Assembly: GCA_001897435.1 (NCBI GenBank)
Contig: MKSV01000009.1
Location: 206,071-270,070 of the forward strand
Origin: Acidobacteriales bacterium 59-55
GTDB lineage: Bacteria > Acidobacteriota > Terriglobia > Terriglobales > Acidobacteriaceae
DNA: 64,000 nt
Reading direction: 5' to 3'
Program-made: the position numbers and the translations under genes
The notes under the pieces: generated by a model
Told to the model about the DNA's origin: nothing
Database searches by the model: none
The model's input: only the letters and a program-made list of their open reading frames with translations
In this document: piece by piece, positions 1 to 6,653 of the stretch
Layout of the letters: each line of letters begins with the position of its first letter
How positions within the stretch are numbered: position 1 is the first letter of the stretch

Positions 1-1
1 T

Positions 2-664
2 GAGGCGATAACGGCGATCTCTGCATCGGCGAGAGCCGAGGTCTTGCGGCGGATCAGGCTGGCGAAGGGCGGGACTTCGGATGCGAATGCCGCGCGGACG
101 GGTTGGAGCAACGTAGTTCGGCAGTATCGTCGGGAGACTGCGCAGGCAGCGAGCGCGACGCTGGAGATGTTCGAAGACCGGTTGCGGGATTACGACGCCC
201 ATGTCGAGCGGGTTGTTCCTGCGGAGGTTGCCGGGGCGGTGGCGAAGATGATCGCAGGGCGCGGAAAGCGGCGGATGGTGATTCCATCCGGTCTCCCGGC
301 TGAGTGGCTCCCGCCGGGGCTTGAGTTTGTGGTGGATGATGGAATGAGCGCCGTGGAGCTTGATGCGTTCGACGGTGTTATGACAGGCTCGACGGTCGCG
401 ATTGCGGAGACCGGGACCGTGGTATTGCAAAATGCCGCCGGACAGGGACGGCGGGCGATAACGCTGGTGCCGGACTATCACCTATGTGTCGTCAATGCGG
501 CGGATGTGGTGGAGACAGTTCCAGAGGCGATGGAGCGGTTGCGCGCGACCTCCGGGCTGGCAACAACCTTTTTTTCCGGGCCTTCGGCGACGGCGGATAT
601 TGAGATGACAAGGATCAAGGGAGTGCATGGACCGAGGCATCTCGATGTTGTCCTGATGACATAA
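2..664 (+). CDS. lutC: LutC/YkgG-family lactate utilization protein (5' end cut off by window)
   Basis: LUD-domain subunit of the LutABC system, which oxidises L-lactate to pyruvate. The family signature is visible as IAETGTVVLQ in the middle of the protein, followed by the nucleotide-binding-like segment AITLVPDYHLCVV and a C-terminal GPSATADIE motif. A TTG at 44 could start it, but the frame stays open to the window edge and reads SARAEVLRRIRLA, which is how LutC N-termini usually look, so the real start is probably upstream. It lies 112 bp before rhaI on the same strand. Rhamnose breakdown here should yield L-lactate through the aldolase/dehydrogenase fusion at 6654, so LutC would complete the pathway (inference). 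LutA and LutB would be expected just upstream, outside the window. Confidence 0.85.
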   Translation, partial: EAITAISASARAEVLRRIRLAKGGTSDANAARTGWSNVVRQYRRETAQAASATLEMFEDRLRDYDAHVERVVPAEVAGAVAKMIAGRGKRRMVIPSGLPAEWLPPGLEFVVDDGMSAVELDAFDGVMTGSTVAIAETGTVVLQNAAGQGRRAITLVPDYHLCVVNAADVVETVPEAMERLRATSGLATTFFSGPSATADIEMTRIKGVHGPRHLDVVLMT

Positions 665-776
665 ATTGCTTCGGAAATCCCTTTGACAAACGCAGGCGCA
701 AGGTGCAGTCTTTGTATGTTTCAATAGAGAGTATATTTCTACTTTTAATGGATTCTGAGTTTGAAGGGATTTGGCA

Positions 777-1982
777 ATGACAACAAATGGTGCAGGTACG
801 GCGGAAAGAGACGCGGAGAAGGTATGGAGCGCGCTGGATAGCTTTCGCATCGAAGTACCTTCGTGGGGATTCGCTAACACAGGAACGAGATTTGGAAAAT
901 TCGTGCAGGGGGGCGCAGCTACGTCGACGGAAGAGAAGTTCGCCGATGCATCGCAGGTCAACCAACTGACTGGTGCAAGCCCTACTGTCGCTCTGCATGT
1001 GCTGTGGGATCTTCCGGGTGGAAAGGCCGACGTTCCGGCGATTCAGGCGCTCGAGAAGAAGTACGGGGTGAAGTCGGGTGGCATCAACCCCAACCTGTTT
1101 CAGGATGCGGAATATAAATATGGCTCCATTGCAAACCCCAGCAAGGAGATTCGCGGCCTTGCGTTGAAGCACCTGCTGGATTCGGTCGAGATCGGCAAGG
1201 CTCTCGGCTCGAAGGACGTTTCGCTGTGGATTGCCGATGGCTCCAGCTATCCGGGGTCGCAGAGCGTGCGCCGGCGCATTGAGTGGATGCGCGAGGTTCT
1301 TGGCGCGACCCATGCGGCGCTTGGACCGGATCAACGGATGCTGGTGGAGTACAAGCCTTTCGAGCCGTACTTTTATCACACCGACATCGCGGACTGGGGC
1401 ATGGCGCTTGATCTGGCGCGCAACGCCGGTCCCAAGGCCAAGGTGCTGGTGGATACCGGGCATCATTATCAGGGAACGAACATCGAGCAGGTTGTAGCGT
1501 GGCTCCTGCACCTTGGAGAACTGGGCGGCTTTCACTTCAATGACCGCAAGTATGCGGACGACGATCTGACGCTGGGCTCGATCGATCCTTATCAGTTGTT
1601 CCGCATCTTCCACGAGATCGTGAGCGCCGGTGCGAAAGAGCGCGAAGGAATCGCTTTTATGATCGACCAGAGCCACAACCTCAAGGGCAAGGTCGAAGCG
1701 ATGGTGCAGTCAGTGGTAACGGCGCAGGAGCTCTATGCGAAGGCTTCGCTGATTGATCAGGAGAAGCTGGTGGAGTTGCAGGATTCCTGCCGTCTGGTCG
1801 AAGCGGAGGAGTGCTTCCGGTCGGCCTTCTGGCAGGATGTCCGGCCTCTCGTCCGCGAGTGGCGCATCGCACGCGGACTGCCTGCCGATCCGCTGAAGGC
1901 GCTGGCCGAGAACGGTTACGTGGAGAAGATCACGAAAGAACGCGGGAGCAGGAACGCGCGCAGCGTCTCCACTTATGCGTGA
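777..1982 (+). CDS. rhaI: L-rhamnose isomerase (RhaI type)
   Basis: Cytoplasmic metal-dependent isomerase converting L-rhamnose to L-rhamnulose, 401 residues, xylose-isomerase-like TIM barrel of the Pseudomonas stutzeri RhaI type rather than the E. coli RhaA type. Visible metal and substrate motifs include LVEYKPFEPYFYH near residue 190, VDTGHH near 225 and GGFHFNDRKYADDD near 250. The ATG at 777 is chosen over a TTG at 771 because a GAAGGGA ribosome site ends about 7 nt before it. It follows lutC and is separated from the other rha genes by an opposite-strand PadR/permease pair. I see no convincing regulator site in the 112 bp upstream; it may be cotranscribed with lutC. Confidence 0.9.
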   Translation: MTTNGAGTAERDAEKVWSALDSFRIEVPSWGFANTGTRFGKFVQGGAATSTEEKFADASQVNQLTGASPTVALHVLWDLPGGKADVPAIQALEKKYGVKSGGINPNLFQDAEYKYGSIANPSKEIRGLALKHLLDSVEIGKALGSKDVSLWIADGSSYPGSQSVRRRIEWMREVLGATHAALGPDQRMLVEYKPFEPYFYHTDIADWGMALDLARNAGPKAKVLVDTGHHYQGTNIEQVVAWLLHLGELGGFHFNDRKYADDDLTLGSIDPYQLFRIFHEIVSAGAKEREGIAFMIDQSHNLKGKVEAMVQSVVTAQELYAKASLIDQEKLVELQDSCRLVEAEECFRSAFWQDVRPLVREWRIARGLPADPLKALAENGYVEKITKERGSRNARSVSTYA

Positions 1983-2030
1983 CAGGATTTGTGGATTGGT
2001 TCAGGAGCAGGTCGAAGGATGACAGGGTTT

Positions 2031-2098
2031 TGCGGGGTGGGGATATACACCCCACCCATCGCAAACTGCGCGATGAATGGGGCACCCCTTCTTTTGTG
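2031..2098. other. stem-loop-rich convergent intergenic element (possible dispersed repeat or terminator)
   Basis: The 170 bp between rhaI and the permease gene contain a perfect 8-bp stem (GGGTGGGG at 2035-2042 with CCCCACCC at 2050-2057), immediately followed by a second stem (ATCGC 2058-2062 with GCGAT 2070-2074) and then GGGGCACCCC at 2079-2088 followed by TTCTTTT. It could end transcription from either convergent gene. The tight chain of palindromes is also what dispersed intergenic repeats look like. Only one copy is visible here. Confidence 0.4.
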
Positions 2099-2151
2099 GC
2101 CAGGCTGAGAGTGACAGGCAACGACGCCAGAAGAGGCTACGGGCTGTCTTG

Positions 2152-4917
2152 CTATTCGTAGCGTAGGGCGACGACGGGATCAATTTTGGTCGCACGGTAG
2201 GCGGGAAACCATGCCGCGATGAGTGTCACGACTGCGATCGTCAGGATGGCCGAGAGAAAGGTCAGCGGATCTGAAGGACTCAGGCCGAAGAGTTGGGACT
2301 GGATGGTGCGGCTGGCGGCCAGCGTTGCGGGAATCCCGATGGCAATTCCTATGGCGAGCAGAAACAGCGATTCCCTGAGGATCATCCAGAGCACGCCGTT
2401 GGGCTGGGAACCGAGCGCCAGGCGAATTCCGATCTCGTTAGTGCGGCGAACGACGTTGTAGCTCATGACGCCATACAGTCCGATGCAGGCCAGCGAAAGG
2501 GCAAGCAGCGAGAAGAACACGGAGAGTTGTGAGATGAGCTTTTCTCGATCCATAAGGTGATCTAGTTGCTGGCCCATAGTTTTTACCTGGAGGATGGGCA
2601 GATTGGGGTCTATCTCGGCGAGGGCTCCGCGGACCGCCGTTGTAAGTTTGGCGGGATCACCTCCGGTGCGCAGCGCAATCCAATAGGCGTAGTTATCGTC
2701 TTCCGTGAGTTGCATGACAGGGAGGTAGGCCATGCGCTCGGGTTGTACCTTGCGAGGGCTGTTGTATTTGGCGTCGCGGACGATGCCGGCGATCTCCCAT
2801 TCGCCTTTGACGCTGGGATCAGCGACGGTGAAGCGGCGGCCGATGGCGTCGCCATGGGGAAAGAAGTGGTTGGCCAGCGTCTGGTTGACGATGACGACTT
2901 TAGGCGAGGTCGCCGTGTCCTGGGATTCGATGGGACGGCCTTGAACCATGGGGATCCCCATGGTCTCGAAGAAGCGAGGGCCGACGCGGTTAAGCAGCGT
3001 GCTGGTGTCTTCGCCTGGTATAGGAGTGTGACCCTTGATAGAGATAGGTGAGATCCAGTTGCCGGGGTTGATGGCGGGCACGCCCGAGATGGTCGCGGAC
3101 TTTACGCCAGGGAGAGCGTCGAGGCGGCCGAGGATCCTTTCATAGAGGCCGTTGAGCTGGGCGGCTTTGTATCCGGCGAACTTAGGGTTGAAGTTTACGA
3201 GCAAGACATTGGTGCGGTTGAAGCCGAAGTCCTGATCTTCGAGGTTATGGAGGGTGCGCACAAAGAGGCCGGCTACGGCGAGCAGCACCAGAGACAGCAC
3301 CACCTGCGAGGTGACGAGGATGTTGGGAAGAAGGCGGCTGGAGCGCCCTCCGGAACTTGATGCGGTGCGGGCGTTTGAGGTGAGAGTCGGGGTTGCGCTG
3401 ATGCGCGAAATGCGCAACGCAGGTGCGATGCCAAAGAGCAGAGCCGTCAGTACGCAGAGACCGAAGGTAAAGGCGAGAACGCGCAAGTCGGGGGTGGCGG
3501 AGAGCGCGGTGTGGCCGACTGCGATCCCGGCTACGACGAAGCGGATGAGGAGACGGGTTCCCCAGAAGGCGAGGATCAGGCCGAATGCACCGCCCATGAA
3601 GGAGAGCAGCAGAGTTTCCGTAAGAATCTGGCGAACGATGAGGGAGCGGCTGGAGCCGAGCGCGAGACGAATGGAGAACTCTCGTTCACGCGCAGCGGCC
3701 TTGGCGAGGAGGAAGTTAGTGAGGTTGGCGCAGGCGATGAGAAGGACGAGGATGACGACGCCCATGAGAATGTGCAGGGGCTGCTGGTAGCTGTTGCGCA
3801 TGTTGGAGATGCCGTTTTCGCCGGGGAGAAGCTCGACAAAAGTTTTCTGTATCTGCTGGCTGGCCTCGGCGCTGAGCGGATGGGGTTCGTGGTCCCTGAG
3901 ATATTGCTGGGCCTGAGCGGTGACCCATGCCTGGGCCTGCTTCATATTTGCGTCCGGTTTGCGGCGGCCCATGAAGTGCAGCCATTGGAGGCCGTTCGGC
4001 GCCAGCAGGGTGGGCTGTTGCATCACTTCAGCCTGCATGGTCAGAGGGAGCCACATATCCGGAGACACTGCGTCGAGATCCACACCGTAGAACTTCGCGG
4101 GCATGACTCCGACGACGGTGAAGGGCTGGCCATTGATGGTGATTGCGCTGCCGATGACGGCGGGATCGGCAGAAAGTGTCTGCTGCCAATAGCGGTAGCT
4201 GATGACAGCGACGGGGTTGCGCCCGGGCGATTGCGTGTCGGAAGGAAGGAGGGAACGGCCGAGTAGAGGCTCGGCGCCAAGGACGCTGAAGAAGTTGCCG
4301 GTGACGAGATGGCTGATGGCCTGGGTAGCTGTGCCGGTGGAGGTGGCAGCGGATCTGACGCTGACCATGGTGGGAAAGCTGGCGAAGGCGGTAATCCCCT
4401 GGAAGAAGGTTTGTTGATGCTGGAGCTGCTGGTAGAAGTCGTAAGGAAACAGGTCCATGGAACCGTTTGGGATTCCGGCAATACGTCCGCCGCCGACCTC
4501 CTTGCCGAAGGCTACGAGGCTCTGCGGATCGGTGACCGGCAGTGACTTCAACATGAGGTTGTTGATGAGGGTGAAGATAGAAGTGTTGGCGCCGATGCCG
4601 AGGGCCAGCGAAAGGATGGCGACGGCGGTGAAGCCGGGGCTCTTAGCCATCATGCGCAGGCTGAAGCGGATGTCCTGCCAGATATTTTCGGCAGTGGACT
4701 CCCAACCGGAGGCGCGGACTTTGTGCTTTACGGTCTCTGTGCTGCCCATCTCGATACAGGCAGCACGCCGGGCCTGCTCGTGGCTCATGCCGCGGCGCAA
4801 CTTTTCCTGCGTGGAAGCTTCCTGAAACGCCCGCAGTTCTTCGTCCATGTCGCGACTCCGCTGCTGCTTGTGGAAGAGCGCTCTGATTCCGCCGATGAGA
4901 CTTTGCATGAATGGCAT
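2152..4917 (-). CDS. Acidobacterial duplicated-domain MacB/FtsX-type ABC permease
   Basis: Membrane protein of 921 residues of the kind called acidobacterial duplicated orphan permeases. A permease-prefix region (residues about 1-75, DMDEELRAFQEAS) is followed by a MacB-like periplasmic domain introduced by the helix VAILSLALGIGANTSIFT. An FtsX-type transmembrane block (LLIACANLTNFLLAKAAAREREFSIRLALG) follows, then a second periplasmic domain and a second FtsX block near the C-terminus (LACIGLYGVMSYNVVRRTNEIGIRLALG). No ATPase gene is adjacent, as is usual for this group. The ATG at 4917 is chosen because GGAG precedes it, 11 bp after the padR stop; the frame extends further upstream inside padR. 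Cotranscribed with padR. Substrate unknown; antimicrobial or signal efflux is the usual guess. Confidence 0.9.
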   Translation of the reverse strand: MPFMQSLIGGIRALFHKQQRSRDMDEELRAFQEASTQEKLRRGMSHEQARRAACIEMGSTETVKHKVRASGWESTAENIWQDIRFSLRMMAKSPGFTAVAILSLALGIGANTSIFTLINNLMLKSLPVTDPQSLVAFGKEVGGGRIAGIPNGSMDLFPYDFYQQLQHQQTFFQGITAFASFPTMVSVRSAATSTGTATQAISHLVTGNFFSVLGAEPLLGRSLLPSDTQSPGRNPVAVISYRYWQQTLSADPAVIGSAITINGQPFTVVGVMPAKFYGVDLDAVSPDMWLPLTMQAEVMQQPTLLAPNGLQWLHFMGRRKPDANMKQAQAWVTAQAQQYLRDHEPHPLSAEASQQIQKTFVELLPGENGISNMRNSYQQPLHILMGVVILVLLIACANLTNFLLAKAAAREREFSIRLALGSSRSLIVRQILTETLLLSFMGGAFGLILAFWGTRLLIRFVVAGIAVGHTALSATPDLRVLAFTFGLCVLTALLFGIAPALRISRISATPTLTSNARTASSSGGRSSRLLPNILVTSQVVLSLVLLAVAGLFVRTLHNLEDQDFGFNRTNVLLVNFNPKFAGYKAAQLNGLYERILGRLDALPGVKSATISGVPAINPGNWISPISIKGHTPIPGEDTSTLLNRVGPRFFETMGIPMVQGRPIESQDTATSPKVVIVNQTLANHFFPHGDAIGRRFTVADPSVKGEWEIAGIVRDAKYNSPRKVQPERMAYLPVMQLTEDDNYAYWIALRTGGDPAKLTTAVRGALAEIDPNLPILQVKTMGQQLDHLMDREKLISQLSVFFSLLALSLACIGLYGVMSYNVVRRTNEIGIRLALGSQPNGVLWMILRESLFLLAIGIAIGIPATLAASRTIQSQLFGLSPSDPLTFLSAILTIAVVTLIAAWFPAYRATKIDPVVALRYE

Positions 4918-4928
4918 AAGGGACTCCG

Positions 4929-5258
4929 TCAGGCTTCGAGGATTCTGGTGATGGCCGCCAGCTGCCGGCCCCATTGCTGGGTCTCTTCCTTGAGAGCTTT
5001 GCGGCCCTGGTCGGTAAGCAGGTAATACTTGGCGCGTCGATTGTTCTCGGTGGCCCGCCAGTCTGCCTTGATGCGCGCGGCACGTTCGAGGCGGCTGAGA
5101 GCGGGGAAGAGCGAGCCCGGATTGACGCAAAAGACACCATCGCTGATCTGCTCGATGCGAAGGGCAATGCCGTAGCCGTGCATGGGTTCGAGGGCGAGGG
5201 TTTTGAGAATCAGCATCTCAAGTGTTCCCTGGATGAGATCGCTGGGTTTGCCGGCCAT
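4929..5258 (-). CDS. PadR-family transcriptional regulator
   Basis: Winged-helix repressor of 109 residues, full length for the short PadR subgroup. The N-terminal GTLEMLILKTLALEPMHGYG helix and the wing region NPGSLFPALSRLERAARI, followed by RRAKYYLLTDQGRKAL, are characteristic. The C-terminal helix QQWGRQLAAITRILEA is the usual dimerisation helix. An AAGAGGAGA ribosome site sits a few nt before ATG 5258. It is the first gene of a two-gene unit with the permease and probably represses it by binding the imperfect inverted repeat at 5277-5303. The inducing ligand cannot be inferred. Confidence 0.93.
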   Translation of the reverse strand: MAGKPSDLIQGTLEMLILKTLALEPMHGYGIALRIEQISDGVFCVNPGSLFPALSRLERAARIKADWRATENNRRAKYYLLTDQGRKALKEETQQWGRQLAAITRILEA

Positions 5259-5271
5259 GTGTTCTCCTCTT

Positions 5272-5313
5272 GATTGTCTAGAGGTACATCGGTTTCCACT
5301 AGATTGTCAAGAG
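5272..5313 (-). promoter_or_regulatory. Candidate padR promoter and PadR operator
   Basis: On the minus strand a TTGACA box (5310-5305) lies inside an arrangement of repeats 15-50 bp before the padR start. TCTAGAGG at 5277-5284 and CCACTAGA at 5296-5303 form an imperfect inverted repeat (one mismatch) spanning 27 bp. A 12-bp direct repeat, GATTGTC(T/A)AGAG, occurs at 5272-5283 and 5302-5313 with one mismatch. The -10 is poor (GTACCT at 17-bp spacing). Autoregulation by PadR is inferred from position. Confidence 0.5.
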
Positions 5314-5353
5314 GAGAGGGCAATTTCTTGGTGGATTCTCGCCTGGTCGCTGA

Positions 5354-5390
5354 ATTTCATTAACGAAACTCGGTTCCTTTGTCGCATAAT
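5354..5390 (+). promoter_or_regulatory. Candidate operator and -10 box of the hybrid regulator gene
   Basis: TTTC at 5355-5358 and GAAAC at 5365-5369 are separated by 6 nt, the same half-sites and spacing as the core of the large palindrome at 6565-6596. A CATAAT hexamer (5385-5390), one base off TATAAT, follows. No good -35 is seen: the operator-like sequence occupies that position, which would suit repression by the gene's own product (inference). Confidence 0.45.
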
Positions 5391-5427
5391 GGAGCGGCTG
5401 AGTGGTTACTCCTCAGATGGGAGACGA

Positions 5428-6516
5428 ATGCCGGTACGGAAGACGACAAAGAGGCTTTATCTGATTCCAGTGCTGTCGAAAGCGCTGGATATTCTTGAAC
5501 TTCTGCAGGAAGAAAACCAACCGATGACGCTTGAAGCGATTCATCGGAAGACCAAGATCTCGAAGACCACGGTCTATCGCATTCTGAAGACGTTTGTGCA
5601 TCGCGGATACCTTTCGCAGTCGCCCGACGGGCTCTACCGGCAGGTGACACGGCCCAAGAAGATGCGATTCGGCTTTGCCGGGCAGAGCGCCGATATGCCG
5701 TTTTCCAACGAGGTGACGGAGAGCCTGAAGGAAGCAGCAGCTTCGGTAGGCGTCGACTTGATGATTCTCGATAACTGCTACGATGCCGCCACCGCATTGC
5801 GGAATGCCGACGAGTTTGTCCGCAGCAAGGTGGACCTGGTGATCGAGTTCCAGGTTGAGCAGGAGATCGCGCCGATGATCGGCGACAAGATCGCCGAGGC
5901 CAACATTCCCCTGATCGCCATCGACATTCCTCATCCCCACGCCACGTATTTTGGAGTGGACAACTACCGTGTCGGCATTGAAGCGGGAGAGGCGCTAGCT
6001 GCCCACGCGCTGGCGAACTGGGAGGGCAAGGTCGATTGGGTGCTTGGCCTGGATCTGGCGGAGGCCGGGCCGCTGGTGCAGAGCCGCATTACCGGCGCGT
6101 TCGAGGGAGTGCGCAGCGGAATTCCCGATCTCCCCGTGGAGTTGTTTGTCCGCATGGACGCTCGCGGAATGCGCGAGCACAGCAAGAAGCTCGTTGCGGA
6201 CTTCCTGCAGCGGCACCCCAAGGACAAGCGCATTCTTGTCACCGCGGCGACGGACTCGAGCGCTTTGGGCGCAGTCGATGCCGTCCGTGAGCTGAAACGC
6301 GAGAAACAGGTCGTGGTGGTCGGGCAGGATTGCATTGCCGAAGCAATTATCGAGATGCGCAAGGACCGGTCACCGCTGATTGGGTCGGTGTCGCACGAGG
6401 CCGGCTCCTATGGCCCGAGCCTTGTGCATCTTGGGTTGCAGCTATTGCGCGGCCAGACCGTGCCGCCATACAACTATGTCGCGCACAAGATCGTAACCCG
6501 CAAGATGCTCGAATAG
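5428..6516 (+). CDS. Hybrid regulator: IclR-type HTH fused to a type-1 periplasmic-binding sugar domain
   Basis: Predicted cytoplasmic transcription factor of 362 residues. Residues about 10-75 form an IclR-like winged helix (LSKALDILELLQE, then ISKTTVYRILKTFVHRGYL). Residues about 85-360 form a periplasmic-binding-protein type 1 fold as in LacI or ribose-binding proteins (MRFGFAGQSADMPFSNEV; VDLVIEFQVEQEIAPMI; VVVGQDCIAEAII). IclR proteins normally carry a GAF-like effector domain, and sugar-binding domains usually sit on LacI helices, so the pairing is unusual. No signal peptide is seen. ATG 5428 is preferred for its GGGAG ribosome site; an upstream ATG at 5389 overlaps the -10 box. It sits just before the rhamnose aldolase/kinase genes, so rhamnose or a derivative is the likely ligand (inference). 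Confidence 0.85.
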   Translation: MPVRKTTKRLYLIPVLSKALDILELLQEENQPMTLEAIHRKTKISKTTVYRILKTFVHRGYLSQSPDGLYRQVTRPKKMRFGFAGQSADMPFSNEVTESLKEAAASVGVDLMILDNCYDAATALRNADEFVRSKVDLVIEFQVEQEIAPMIGDKIAEANIPLIAIDIPHPHATYFGVDNYRVGIEAGEALAAHALANWEGKVDWVLGLDLAEAGPLVQSRITGAFEGVRSGIPDLPVELFVRMDARGMREHSKKLVADFLQRHPKDKRILVTAATDSSALGAVDAVRELKREKQVVVVGQDCIAEAIIEMRKDRSPLIGSVSHEAGSYGPSLVHLGLQLLRGQTVPPYNYVAHKIVTRKMLE

Positions 6517-6564
6517 GCCATTTGCCTCATGTAGAGTTTTTGATGCCGGCGCCAGGACTTGCCG

Positions 6565-6604
6565 CGGCAACTGTTTCGTATAAGAAACAGTTGCCGTATT
6601 GACG
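6565..6604 (+). promoter_or_regulatory. Perfect 13-bp inverted repeat before the rhamnose aldolase gene
   Basis: CGGCAACTGTTTC (6565-6577) and its exact reverse complement (6584-6596) flank a 6-nt spacer. The inner core TTTC-N6-GAAAC matches a site before the regulator gene at 5355-5369. A TTGACG hexamer (6599-6604) begins 2 bp after it and could be a -35 box, although no good -10 follows. No T-tract follows the stem, which argues against a terminator of the regulator gene. Best read as the operator for the IclR-type hybrid regulator. Confidence 0.6.
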
Positions 6605-6653
6605 TCATCTATGGAATGATAGTTGGGCAAATAGATCGAGCGAAGAGGTCAGC

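Noticed and set aside
615..1676. Minus-strand open frame of 353 codons over lutC/rhaI
   Set aside because: Shadow of rhaI; crosses the lutC-rhaI gap and has no motif.
5389..5427. Earlier ATG start for the hybrid regulator
   Set aside because: The ATG at 5389 overlaps a CATAAT -10-like box and has no ribosome site, while 5428 has GGGAG just before it.
6565..6596. Reading the palindrome as a terminator of the regulator gene
   Set aside because: No T-tract on the plus strand after the stem and a matching half-site pattern occurs at another promoter; operator is the better fit.
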